From Levilactobacillus humaensis (GTDB taxonomy: Bacteria > Bacillota > Bacilli > Lactobacillales > Lactobacillaceae), in contig NZ_BROB01000001.1 in NCBI RefSeq assembly GCF_024345185.1, positions 62,001 through 126,000 on the forward strand: 64,000 nucleotides of DNA, read 5' to 3'. The notes beneath the pieces were generated by a model. The model searched no databases, had not been told where the DNA came from, and saw only the letters and a program-made list of their open reading frames with translations. Positions within the stretch are counted from its first letter, which is position 1, and each line of letters opens with the position of its first letter. A program made the translations under genes and the position numbers. This document shows positions 16,562 through 24,705 of this stretch, in pieces.

Positions 16562-16819
16562 TTATTTAGCCACCTGGACCGGATCGGCCTGCCAGGTGAT
16601 GAGTCCAAAATGTTCGAGTCGCGTCAGAATATGATCGAGTTCCTTGGGCGTTACCGCCAGCTGTTCCCCAATCGCTTTGAACGTAATCTCTTGGTCCGGG
16701 TTGACTGCGATATCTAGCAGGACCTGTAGGAGTCCCAAATCCGTGTCATCAAGTTGATCAATGACCTCGTGCAACCGCTGACTGAACCCCCGAATGCCAT
16801 TCTTAAAAGCAAATTCCAT
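16562..16819 (-). CDS. Small protein with possible winged-helix fold
   Basis: An 85-residue soluble protein. The segment from about residue 45 (EITFKAIGEQLAVTPKELDH, then an RLEHFGLITW continuation) has the helix-turn-helix plus wing pattern of MarR/winged-helix DNA-binding proteins, which I infer from sequence alone. Two ATGs are close together (16825 and 16819); AGGGGG is eight bases from the second, which is preferred. It faces the plus-strand orphan tail-to-tail and has its own terminator. The target is unknown. Confidence 0.6.
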   Translation of the reverse strand: MEFAFKNGIRGFSQRLHEVIDQLDDTDLGLLQVLLDIAVNPDQEITFKAIGEQLAVTPKELDHILTRLEHFGLITWQADPVQVAK

Positions 16820-16959
16820 CCCCATTACCCCCTGTAATCATCAAGTGTCTCAGTAATTGGAGCTAGCTTACCACGTCTCTCAGGAGATCGGTTGTACGGC
16901 CACTGCCAATGATAAAGCGATTTATAAACTAACTCCCCTTGACTGGATCAGTATTCTTT

Positions 16960-16989
16960 TTGCTCGATTAAAACTAATCGTTGTATAAT
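16960..16989 (+). promoter_or_regulatory. Sigma-A type promoter (pair member 1)
   Basis: TTGCTC, an 18-nt spacer and a perfect TATAAT. The spacer end and -10 (TCGTTGTATAAT, preceded by TTAAAA) are nearly identical to the promoter at 17899-17928. Confidence 0.65.
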
Positions 16990-17195
16990 GAATATGCTGA
17001 CTAATTATCGAGATAATTTATCACGAAGGCCGACAACTAGCTGTTTGCCCGATTTGCCTGATTGTCTCTGGTAATTACGGGATTTTCTCAACCACTTTGG
17101 CTGTCGGATACGCAATCATTATCGTCTTTTAACCAGTAAAAGAGGCGTTTTGAAAAAAAGGTATACTGATCCGTGGAGAACCAAGACGTCCAAAA

Positions 17196-17215
17196 CTGAT
17201 GACGTTAAAAGCTGT
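17196..17215 (+). promoter_or_regulatory. Shared leader motif, copy 2
   Basis: CTGATGACGTTAAAAGCTGT matches the motif at 15603-15622 at 18 of 20 positions. It lies 21 bases before the ATG of a secreted-protein gene, ahead of a CGGGAGG ribosome binding site. Confidence 0.5.
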
Positions 17216-17236
17216 ACATATTCCGGGAGGAAACAC

Positions 17237-17824
17237 ATGAAAAAACAAACGTTTATCATGACTGCCATGGCATTGGCCGCATTCGGTGTGGTTGGATCAA
17301 CGACCACCGCACACGCTGCCAGTCATTGGAAGGCAGCACAATGGGTTGATCTGACCAAGACGGTCAAGGTCGATAAGATTCAAAATTCGACGGCGAAGAA
17401 GCTCAAGACTTACACCATTAAATCTGGAACTCGCTACAAGATGAGCCACTGGACGGGTGTGACACGTTGGGTTGTTCAGTCCGGTCGCTTCAATTCTGGT
17501 AAGAAGTATACCTACGCCGTTCGCAAGGGTGGTAACAACACGAGCTGGTTCAAGATGACCAAGTACCTGCCATTCCATGGCTACCGCATCGCAACTGAAT
17601 TCACGATGGATAAGGTCAATACTTTTTACTCCAAGGATCAAGATAGTTCGATCCTTTCCGACTTCAAACCTACCCAATATAAAAAGGTCATCTTTGACAA
17701 TGATTTGAAAGCCTTCAATCCCAAGCATCACCAATGGGATTGGGAACATGGAGATTACATCACGACTTACAAGTACAAGAAGGGTTCTTGGCATTATATT
17801 AGTAGCCGGAACTACACTCTCTAA
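17237..17824 (+). CDS. Secreted protein, unknown function
   Basis: A 195-residue protein with a clear signal peptide (MKKQTF start, hydrophobic core, cleavage near AHAAS at residue 30). The mature domain is rich in aromatic residues, Lys and Thr, with repeated short beta-type segments (TYTIKSGTRYKMSHWTG and similar). This is reminiscent of small extracellular lactobacillus proteins that bind the wall, but I do not recognise the family. The ATG at 17237 is seven bases after GGGAGG. It lies downstream of a 250-nt leader and ends at a strong terminator. Confidence 0.75.
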   Translation: MKKQTFIMTAMALAAFGVVGSTTTAHAASHWKAAQWVDLTKTVKVDKIQNSTAKKLKTYTIKSGTRYKMSHWTGVTRWVVQSGRFNSGKKYTYAVRKGGNNTSWFKMTKYLPFHGYRIATEFTMDKVNTFYSKDQDSSILSDFKPTQYKKVIFDNDLKAFNPKHHQWDWEHGDYITTYKYKKGSWHYISSRNYTL

Positions 17825-17833
17825 TTTTGGCAA

Positions 17834-17867
17834 AACACCACTCGATTAAATGAGTGGTGTTTTTTTC
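17834..17867 (+). terminator. Terminator of the secreted-protein gene
   Basis: A 10-bp stem (AACACCACTC and its complement) is followed by seven T. Confidence 0.9.
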
Positions 17868-17898
17868 TTCCCTGACCTCAGTTATCGGTCGGGGCTTC

Positions 17899-17928
17899 TT
17901 GTTATTTTAAAAGTTATCGTTGTATAAT
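17899..17928 (+). promoter_or_regulatory. Sigma-A type promoter (pair member 2)
   Basis: TTGTTA, an 18-nt spacer and TATAAT drive the SHOCT-protein gene. The segment TTAAAA...ATCGTTGTATAAT is shared with the promoter at 16960-16989. Confidence 0.65.
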
Positions 17929-17960
17929 TGTGGTTATTATCACTAAACCTAGGAGCAAGG

Positions 17961-17972
17961 ATGCGTATTTAA
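17961..17972 (+). promoter_or_regulatory. Three-codon minicistron (Met-Arg-Ile-stop)
   Basis: ATGCGTATTTAA has an AGGAG at 17951-17955, five bases before its ATG. Its stop ends two bases before the ATG of the SHOCT gene, which has no well-placed ribosome binding site of its own. The main gene may be translated by re-initiation after this minigene. Confidence 0.35.
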
Positions 17973-17973
17973 G

Positions 17974-18792
17974 ATGGCACTATTCGGAAATTGTAGCATT
18001 TGTAGCAAGAAATTAAAATTCTGGACCATGAACTATTTGGTGGACGGCCGGCTTTGCGGCGATTGTTGCAAGAAGGTTGGTCTGACCGAAGACATCGATC
18101 ATCTAACCGACGTTGCTGGCACTTACACCGTGCAAGAAATTAAAACTTTAATCGATAATCACCAAAAAATTGATATCAATCATCAGGAAGCTCAACAAGC
18201 GGCCTCTACCGAGCCAACACAGGACGACCTTATTGCCAATCTCAAGCTTTACCAAGAAGCAACCGTCATGGCAGCTTATAAGATTGCGGTTAAATCTGGC
18301 ATTGATTGGTCTTCTGTCGTGATTGCCCTGAGGGGGACCAACAAGGAATTTCTCATTGCCACCAACGATCAAGTTGCCATTATCAAGACTGGCTTTATGA
18401 CTGGTCATACCTTAGGAAGTGGCGTCTTCAGAATGCCCTACAGCAATATTACCAACGCTCAGGTCGACTACCATATGTTAAGCGGCTACTTTGAAATTGC
18501 GGCCGGTGGGGTTCAAAACACCGCTAAAAATTACTGGTCCACTGGTTCCGACTCCCCACAGGAATCACCCAACACCATCACCCTAACTGGGGACGCCTTA
18601 CGCCAGCACTTTCTTCAAGCGGCCGACTTAATTAATAGCTATGTCGCCTTGTCCCATCAACCACAGGCCGCTGTGGCAAGTCCTACGCAAGATCCCGTTG
18701 ATGAGATTCGTAAGTTTAAAGGACTCTTGGATGATGGGATTATTACTCAGGAAGAGTTTGATACTAAGAAGAAGCAGTTGCTGGGGCTGTAA
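17974..18792 (+). CDS. Zinc-ribbon / PH-like / SHOCT domain protein
   Basis: A 272-residue cytosolic protein with three parts. The N-terminal Cys cluster (CSICSKKL, then CGDCCKK; about 7-35) resembles DUF4428. A central beta-rich region (about 95-225, with IATNDQVAIIKTGF and FRMPYSNITNAQV) resembles bacterial PH-like domains. The C terminus (about 238-272, DPVDEIRKFKGLLDDGIITQ and following) is a clear SHOCT domain. Such proteins are common in Firmicutes and phages, with no agreed function. The ATG at 17974 has no close ribosome binding site; see the minicistron before it. Confidence 0.8.
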   Translation: MALFGNCSICSKKLKFWTMNYLVDGRLCGDCCKKVGLTEDIDHLTDVAGTYTVQEIKTLIDNHQKIDINHQEAQQAASTEPTQDDLIANLKLYQEATVMAAYKIAVKSGIDWSSVVIALRGTNKEFLIATNDQVAIIKTGFMTGHTLGSGVFRMPYSNITNAQVDYHMLSGYFEIAAGGVQNTAKNYWSTGSDSPQESPNTITLTGDALRQHFLQAADLINSYVALSHQPQAAVASPTQDPVDEIRKFKGLLDDGIITQEEFDTKKKQLLGL

Positions 18793-19346
18793 CCAATTAG
18801 AGTAATTGGTTTCAAGCAAAATCACCTGTGTCTTTATGTGTTACATTTTTCATCCACATACAAACCACTTTCAAGTCTCTTTACACCAAAAATATCTAAG
18901 CATTCTAATTTCATTACTATGTTTCGATTCTGGCCCCTTAAAAAAGACAAGTCATTTTATCCTGAATAGTGGCTAGAAATGCTTTATAACAGTTGGATTA
19001 TTTTGAAATTTACTTGAAACGCCCCCCAAAATTTCATTTTTTCACATTTGTAAAACGTATGAATATAACGATTGGGGCATCTTTTGCGGCGAATCTTAGT
19101 TATTAATTCAGATCTAGCATTGCCCATAAACATACTGATAGCAGTATTGCTTCGAAGGATCTAAGTATTAAACTCGTAACAGAAAAAATGTCGTTGACTG
19201 ATTTAAGGATCAAATCTTAATGAAAGCAGAGGCTTGAACCCTAAAAACTATAAGGTTCAAGCCCCTATTACATAACATTGCTATCTATTGACTCCGTCAA
19301 TTACGCTTCCGAGATTACACCCTTTTAATGTCAAATACTTGGAACC
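18793..19346 (+). other. AT-rich intergenic stretch between the SHOCT gene and the Kiwa-like pair
   Basis: These 554 bases hold a weak hairpin (AACCAATTA/TAATTGGTT) after the SHOCT gene and a stronger hairpin at 19231-19263. A 49-codon minus-strand frame at 18984-19133 has no ribosome binding site and no recognised homology. The base composition is markedly more AT-rich than the flanking housekeeping genes. It looks like non-coding or decayed sequence at the border of an acquired island. Confidence 0.4.
19231..19263 (-). terminator. Hairpin downstream of the Kiwa-like pair
   Basis: A perfect 10-bp stem (GGCTTGAACC and its complement) with a 13-nt loop lies 84 bases after the stop of the membrane-protein gene. 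The T tract is weak on both strands. Confidence 0.5.
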
Positions 19347-19898
19347 CTAATCAACAGGTTTAATTAAGAAAACGTCTGACACAATAACCTTCTTTTTGAC
19401 AACAATGTTATTATCTTTCATTTGTTTCAACTTGTCGGCAGATATTCTCGTAATTATTGTTGCTCTTCCATCCCCAGTGCTAACAAAAACCCTGTAACCA
19501 GCCAAACCAAGAATTGGATTTAAATATTCTAGGTCATACCGAACGTAAAGCGATGCAATTAAAGAAAAAAGTAACAAATTAGAAATAACACTAGGTAAAT
19601 TTCGTAAATCGAGAGTCATGAATGGAATTAGATAAGTAACTATATAGCTCACAATATTGTCGCCTATCAGTTTATAATTATCATTTAATTCTACCTCTCG
19701 AGTACCTCTAAAAAAAATCATCCGAAGATTGGTAACCGTAGCTAGAATCATCAAAAAAATCATCAAGAATAAAAAAACAACAACTGACCATTTAGTCATA
19801 TTAGAAAGACAATAGTTAAATTGATTAATTAACAACATAAGGTAAAGCGGCGCAAAAGAAGCATTAAACATCATAATTTTTGAGAAGTAGTCTTTCAA
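19347..19898 (-). CDS. Four-helix membrane protein, KwaA-like position
   Basis: A 183-residue protein with four predicted membrane segments (about 9-28, 36-57, 82-99 and 103-121) and a C-terminal soluble tail (about 130-183, beginning GLAGYRVFVSTGDGRATIIT). The start is TTG at 19898, four to five bases after AGGA. It lies 14 bases after the stop of the KwaB-like gene. A four-helix membrane partner of about 200 residues next to a DUF4868 protein is the arrangement of the Kiwa anti-phage system (KwaA senses at the membrane). Homology to KwaA itself is not provable by eye. Codon and base use are AT-rich. Confidence 0.6.
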   Translation of the reverse strand: MKDYFSKIMMFNASFAPLYLMLLINQFNYCLSNMTKWSVVVFLFLMIFLMILATVTNLRMIFFRGTREVELNDNYKLIGDNIVSYIVTYLIPFMTLDLRNLPSVISNLLLFSLIASLYVRYDLEYLNPILGLAGYRVFVSTGDGRATIITRISADKLKQMKDNNIVVKKKVIVSDVFLIKPVD

Positions 19899-19912
19899 TT
19901 ATCCTGTCCCCC

Positions 19913-20875
19913 CTACATGCTAGGGTCTATTCCACTTCTATGCCCAATAATCGATTCATATGGGGCATCTGCAATTAATGTAATTAATTCTCTTTTTGTT
20001 TTTTTTGAAAAAAGTAGCTTTCCGTTTGTATCAAACTCGACCACACTGAACTTTTTAAACTCCGGGTCTTTAGACTCAATGACTTTTTTTACTCTTTTGT
20101 AATTTTCCTCAAAATACTTGATTCTTCTACTATCGCGAGCTAGCTTAGTTAATCTGCGCGCAGAAACAGTGTCATCCTCAACGTCTGCCGACATGTCTTC
20201 AGGATTAGAAATAAATACGGCAGTCTGTGGCCTATCAATAAACTTTACAGCCTCTTGCTTGTAAAACTTATCTAGTTCAAAAATCCTTTCAAACAAATTT
20301 GTTGTACCTAAAATCAATATATCATCGTTCATTTGAAGAAAGGAGATTTTGGTGTTGAATCCAAAAACCGGCTTTGTTAATCCAGTAAGTTTACCATCAT
20401 GTAAATTAGCTAAAAAACCGTTTCTCTTAACCTTATTAACAACACCAAAGTTGCTAAAAAAGTGAAGCTTCCCGCTGGGCAAACTTAATTCAGCACAATA
20501 CCCGATAAAATCATCAATTTTCAAATCATTAAAATCAGTGTATGCCTCATCTGTTAATTTACTGGGTAAAGGCTTAATCGTGTTAAATTCTGATGTCTTT
20601 AAACTATAAAACTTTTTCTTACTCTGAGTAGTGATATCAAAATGTTCAACTTCTTTATTGCGATACCGTTTGTTTCGGAATTGATTAACAAATATTTCTA
20701 ATAACTTTTTTTGAACCGATTCTTTAGGCAAGTCAGGTGTATAAACTTGAATAGAGGAATCTGCTTGATCAGTAAATAAAAACAATGACACTTTAGAAAA
20801 ATAATTATCTTCTTGTAGAATTTGAATACTTTCCTTAGTAATTTTCTCCAAATTAATCGAACTATTTTGAGACAT
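19913..20875 (-). CDS. KwaB-like protein (DUF4868), putative phage defence
   Basis: A 320-residue soluble protein. The central and C-terminal part has the DUF4868 pattern as I remember it: a beta-rich core, FGFNTKISFLQMNDDILIL, then a TTNLFERIFELDKFYKQEAV helix, followed by a long basic helical region (about 240-290). KwaB of the Kiwa system carries this domain and acts with membrane protein KwaA against phage. The ATG at 20875 is six bases after AGGGGTG and is chosen over the GTG at 20884. It is the first gene of a two-gene unit in an AT-rich island, in an order opposite to classical kwaA-kwaB. Function is inferred. Confidence 0.6.
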   Translation of the reverse strand: MSQNSSINLEKITKESIQILQEDNYFSKVSLFLFTDQADSSIQVYTPDLPKESVQKKLLEIFVNQFRNKRYRNKEVEHFDITTQSKKKFYSLKTSEFNTIKPLPSKLTDEAYTDFNDLKIDDFIGYCAELSLPSGKLHFFSNFGVVNKVKRNGFLANLHDGKLTGLTKPVFGFNTKISFLQMNDDILILGTTNLFERIFELDKFYKQEAVKFIDRPQTAVFISNPEDMSADVEDDTVSARRLTKLARDSRRIKYFEENYKRVKKVIESKDPEFKKFSVVEFDTNGKLLFSKKTKRELITLIADAPYESIIGHRSGIDPSM

Positions 20876-21105
20876 AGGTGTCACCCCTGATAACTAATTT
20901 ATTACCTCAATAATATCACAAATAACAAATTAAAACGGATGATGGTAAATTAGCAGTGCCTTGTAGTTACATCTTACCAGAACATGTGTTCGCTTTCAAG
21001 TATTAAATACCTTTAACTATAAAATAAGAGTAACCATCTAAAATATCCCCGTAAATAATGCAGTCTTTTTAATTTTTTCATTCCATACATTAAGAGAAAG
21101 AAAGC
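20876..21105 (-). other. Upstream region of the Kiwa-like pair
   Basis: This AT-rich gap between the KwaB-like gene and the lepA terminator must contain the promoter for the pair. A TATTAT-like -10 occurs about 40 bases upstream of the ATG, but no convincing -35 is seen. No coding frame is evident. Confidence 0.35.
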
Positions 21106-21144
21106 GCCACATATTCAGTAAAATACAGCTACTGAATGTGTGGC
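21106..21144 (-). terminator. Terminator of lepA
   Basis: A 15-bp stem (GCCACATATTCAGTA with TACTGAATGTGTGGC, one G-U) is followed on the minus strand by a pyrimidine-rich TTTCTTTCTCTT tail. Confidence 0.7.
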
Positions 21145-21169
21145 ACTAATTCTGTTATATCAACGTTTC

Positions 21170-23002
21170 TTACTTAGTTTCATCCTCATCAGTCTTCAAA
21201 ACAGCCATGAACGCTTCCTGCGGGATATCAACCTTCCCAACAGCCTTCATTCGTTTCTTTCCGACCTTTTGCTTTTCGAGCAGCTTCATCCGACGAGTCC
21301 GGTCACCCCCGTAGAGGTGGGCGGTAACGTCCTTCCGGTAAGCCTTGATTGTGGTTCTAGCAATAATCTTGGCCCCAATCGCAGCTTGCACGGGAATTTC
21401 GAAGTTTTGGCGAGGGATGATCTTCTTCAACCGTGAGGCAATCTCACGGCCTCGTTGTGGGGCGAAGGAACGGTGCGCAATGAAGCTCAACGCATCGACC
21501 TTATCCCCATTCAGGAGAATATCAATCTTGACCAGGTCGGCTTCTGCATAGCCATTCGTTTCGTAATCCAGGGAGGCATAGCCCCGCGTGCTGGACTTCA
21601 ACTTATCGAAGAAATCAAAGATGATTTCCGACAATGGCATATTATACAGAATATTAACCCGGTATTCATCCAGGTATTCCATTGTTAAGAACTGACCCCG
21701 ACGATGTTGGCACAGCTCCATGATCGCCCCGACATATTCGTTAGGTGCCATGATCGTGGCCTTGACGATTGGTTCTTCAATCCGTTTGATCGAGGACGCC
21801 TCAGGCATTTCTGCGGGGTTCTCGACTTCCTTCATTGACCCATCCGTCAGATAAGCGTGGTAGGTTACGGATGGTGCCGTTGTAATCAGTTCAAGATTGA
21901 ATTCACGTTCCAAACGTTCCTGCACGACATCCATATGCAACATCCCCAAGAACCCACAACGGAAACCAAAGCCCAATGCTTGTGAGGATTCAGGTTCAAA
22001 TTCCAAGGCAGCATCGTTTAACTTCAACTTTTCCAACGCTTCACGCAGGTCGGTCAGCTTGGCATTATCCGTGGGATACAGCCCGGCATAAACCATTGGA
22101 GCCATTTCACGATAACCTGGTAAGGCTTTTTCCGCTGGATTATCGGCATCCGTCACGGTATCCCCAACTCGGGTATCCGTAATATCCTTGATGCTGGCAG
22201 TAATGTAACCCACATCCCCAGCAATCAGGTATTCCCGTGAGATTGGTTTGGGCGAGTTCACCCCAACTTCGGTCACTTCATAGACACTTCCGGAGTTCAT
22301 CAATTGAATCTTATCGCCTGGTTGAACGGTTCCTTCGAAGACCCGGACACTCAGCACAACCCCACGATAATCATCGTAGACGGAATCAAAGACCAAGGCC
22401 TTTAATGGCGCATCCAAATCACCGGTTGGTGCCGGCACCTTGTCGACAATCTGTTCCAACAGTTCCGGAATCCCGATCCCCTGCTTGGCACTGGCCAAGA
22501 CAGCATCGGAGGCATCCAGCCCAATGACATCTTCAATTTCGGTCTTAACCTTCTCTGGGTCAGCGGAAGGCAAATCAATCTTATTGATAACCGGGACGAT
22601 TTCCAAATCGTCATCGAGTGCCAGATAAACATTGGCTAACGTCTGCGCTTCGACCCCTTGCGCGGCATCCACGACCAGAATGGCCCCTTCACAGGCCGCC
22701 AGGCTCCGTGAGACCTCATAGGAGAAGTCCACGTGTCCTGGGGTATCAATCAGGTGAAACTCATAGTCATGGCCGTCCTTGGCGTGATACGTCAATTCTA
22801 CGGCATTTAACTTGATCGTAATCCCACGTTCTCGTTCGAGATCCATGTTATCCAACACTTGATCTTGCATGTCTCGCTTGGAAATCGTATCCGTCAATTC
22901 CAGAATACGGTCCGCGAGCGTCGACTTCCCGTGGTCAATGTGCGCCACAATGGAGAAGTTGCGAATGTATTTTTGATGGTTTTTTAATTTCTCAAGATCC
23001 AT
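21170..23002 (-). CDS. lepA: Elongation factor 4 (LepA)
   Basis: A ribosome-associated translational GTPase of 610 residues, full length. The G1 motif is [11 protein letters not shown]3 is DTPGHVDF and G4 is NKIDLPSAD. Domains II and III and the LepA-specific C-terminal domain ([20 protein letters not shown] and [16 protein letters not shown]) follow. It acts on stalled or mis-translocated ribosomes. It is a single-gene unit here, with its own terminator; the Kiwa-like island is immediately downstream. Confidence 0.97.
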   Translation of the reverse strand: MDLEKLKNHQKYIRNFSIVAHIDHGKSTLADRILELTDTISKRDMQDQVLDNMDLERERGITIKLNAVELTYHAKDGHDYEFHLIDTPGHVDFSYEVSRSLAACEGAILVVDAAQGVEAQTLANVYLALDDDLEIVPVINKIDLPSADPEKVKTEIEDVIGLDASDAVLASAKQGIGIPELLEQIVDKVPAPTGDLDAPLKALVFDSVYDDYRGVVLSVRVFEGTVQPGDKIQLMNSGSVYEVTEVGVNSPKPISREYLIAGDVGYITASIKDITDTRVGDTVTDADNPAEKALPGYREMAPMVYAGLYPTDNAKLTDLREALEKLKLNDAALEFEPESSQALGFGFRCGFLGMLHMDVVQERLEREFNLELITTAPSVTYHAYLTDGSMKEVENPAEMPEASSIKRIEEPIVKATIMAPNEYVGAIMELCQHRRGQFLTMEYLDEYRVNILYNMPLSEIIFDFFDKLKSSTRGYASLDYETNGYAEADLVKIDILLNGDKVDALSFIAHRSFAPQRGREIASRLKKIIPRQNFEIPVQAAIGAKIIARTTIKAYRKDVTAHLYGGDRTRRMKLLEKQKVGKKRMKAVGKVDIPQEAFMAVLKTDEDETK

Positions 23003-23101
23003 GTTGATTTCCTACTTTCCTATAACACCATGTCCCAACAATTATACCAACCATCCGCGGCAAGTACAAACTAAAAGGAACCCAGCCACTATGGGAACCG
23101 T

Positions 23102-23132
23102 AAAAAAGGCTCGGAACAAATTGTCCCGAACC
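23102..23132 (-). terminator. Terminator of the dlt operon
   Basis: A 12-bp stem (GGTTCGGGACAA with TTGTTCCGAGCC) is followed on the minus strand by six T, just after dltD. Confidence 0.88.
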
Positions 23133-23140
23133 TTCTTCAT

Positions 23141-24430
23141 TTATTTCGTCGTCTGTTCGTACTGGCTCAGTTGAGAAGGTCCCAACTGTTGCCAAGTCTT
23201 CGAATAGAACTTATCACTAATATCATACTTAGGTTGTGCTTGTTTTTGACTGAGGAACGGGTTAACCCGTTGGTCAATCGCCAACCAGCCCCGCCATCCG
23301 GGGTGAATCGTATCCGTCATGAAGTACGGGACGTTCCCCTTATCACTCAAGTCGACAATGTTATGGAAACCTTGGGACTCAAGCTGGTAGCGAATCTTCT
23401 GGTCAAACTGCCGCAACATCGCTGGCGATAACCCCGTGTACTCCTGCCACTTCTGGTTAATTGGTGGGATGATGAAGAGCACGTTGGTATTCAACCGAGC
23501 AAACTGATCCAAACAGAGTTGGAAATCACTGTATTCCGGTGACTTCAAGTAAGAGAGGTTCTTCTGGAAGTTCTTCAGTTTCCCCTTCTTCAACTCCTGC
23601 TTGAGACCATGATTGTAGAATTGATCGCTGATGTGGAAGCTATTATTACCAGTCTGCGCTTTACCGATGCGGCCTGCGAGTGAATCCAGCGCCGAGTAAG
23701 AATAATGAGTGGGTAACTTCTGGGCTTGCTGGTTAACTCGAGCTAAGTTTCGCGATGGTAAATTGATTCCAGAGAAGAATTGGTCTTCCTGGGTCAGCAT
23801 ATTCTTCCGTGATTGCAGGTAGAAGCGTTGGTAACCGGTTAAGGTCTTCCCAGCGGCGACCTGCTGTAAAGCCGTATTGATGAAGTGATCGGACTTGGCT
23901 GCGGGCATTTGAAGCAACCGCTTAGCAGCGTACTGATCAATTGCATCGTGACGGTAGTGGCTCAACCATTCACTCGTTTGCAGTTGTGAGTAGTAGAACC
24001 CAAAGGCATCCTTACGCGTCCCACCCTTAACGAACCATTGTGGCGAAATGAAGAAGACTGCCTTCTTGTTTCGTAACTGGCTCTGGATGTTTTGCATCAC
24101 AAAGAACTGTGTCAACGACTGTGTGCCCCGGGCACCCAAGAGAAACGGCCGGTAATCCCGGTGATACTTCTGGGCGAGCACGGAAGGATGCATCGGGTCG
24201 ATTCGTGACCATTCTGATGACCCAAAGAACGGCACGTAGCCATCGCCGAGCGCTGCTTCCTTAACGTGCTTCCCCCGTAAAATGTTGGGTGACAGTGAAA
24301 CCGCAGCCTGCCGTTCCTTGGCCGCACTCATGTGCTTAAAGCCAAAGGTAACCGGCGAAACCAATACCGCGAAAACTAGAATAGCCGCGAGAATTAACGG
24401 ACCAAAGATCCGTAGTAGTCGCTTGGCCAT
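23141..24430 (-). CDS. dltD: D-alanyl-lipoteichoic acid biosynthesis protein DltD
   Basis: A 429-residue membrane-anchored extracellular protein needed for D-alanine transfer to teichoic acids. One N-terminal membrane segment (about 9-30) precedes an SGNH-hydrolase-like domain with the catalytic Ser in PFFGSSEWSRIDPMHPS and the C-terminal Asp-His pair in MTDTIHPGWRGWLAID. It is the last gene of the dlt operon and starts three bases after dltC. Confidence 0.96.
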   Translation of the reverse strand: MAKRLLRIFGPLILAAILVFAVLVSPVTFGFKHMSAAKERQAAVSLSPNILRGKHVKEAALGDGYVPFFGSSEWSRIDPMHPSVLAQKYHRDYRPFLLGARGTQSLTQFFVMQNIQSQLRNKKAVFFISPQWFVKGGTRKDAFGFYYSQLQTSEWLSHYRHDAIDQYAAKRLLQMPAAKSDHFINTALQQVAAGKTLTGYQRFYLQSRKNMLTQEDQFFSGINLPSRNLARVNQQAQKLPTHYSYSALDSLAGRIGKAQTGNNSFHISDQFYNHGLKQELKKGKLKNFQKNLSYLKSPEYSDFQLCLDQFARLNTNVLFIIPPINQKWQEYTGLSPAMLRQFDQKIRYQLESQGFHNIVDLSDKGNVPYFMTDTIHPGWRGWLAIDQRVNPFLSQKQAQPKYDISDKFYSKTWQQLGPSQLSQYEQTTK

Positions 24431-24433
24431 AAA

Positions 24434-24667
24434 TTAAGCCAGACTTTCTGCTTTCGCAATAATCTTGTTGGGCGTGTCCCACTCTGACCGCTCAAATTCA
24501 GAAACTGGCACGTTAATGCCCAAGTCACTTTGGAGTTGTAATAATAATTGAACGGAACCCATGGAGTCTAATAAACCACTGTCGAATAAATTATCGTCCA
24601 TGGCCCCACTAACATCGTTCCCCGTTAAGTCGCTTAAAATTTGTAAAACCGTTGCTTTGATATCCAT
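24434..24667 (-). CDS. dltC: D-alanyl carrier protein DltC
   Basis: A 77-residue acyl-carrier-type protein. The phosphopantetheine attachment Ser is in [19 protein letters not shown]. DltA loads D-alanine onto its cofactor, and DltB passes it across the membrane. The gene has the usual place between dltB and dltD, with a GGGGG-type ribosome binding site. Confidence 0.97.
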   Translation of the reverse strand: MDIKATVLQILSDLTGNDVSGAMDDNLFDSGLLDSMGSVQLLLQLQSDLGINVPVSEFERSEWDTPNKIIAKAESLA

Positions 24668-24705
24668 TATAATTTCCCCCTCGATCGAATTATGAAACCC
24701 TTAGT

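Larger units (their letters stand above)
16826..17236 (+). other. Intergenic region with a promoter and a 250-nt leader
   Basis: This 410-base stretch holds a good promoter (16960-16989) followed by about 245 transcribed bases before the secreted-protein gene at 17237. Inside it are short inverted repeats (CCGACA/TGTCGG at about 17032-17105) and a hairpin followed by A/T-rich sequence near 17125-17160. This could be a small RNA or a structured 5' leader. No coding frame is convincing. Confidence 0.4.

Noticed and set aside
18984-19133. Minus-strand frame of 49 codons in the AT-rich gap
   Set aside because: No ribosome binding site and no recognised homology; a decayed transposase was considered but no diagnostic motif is visible.
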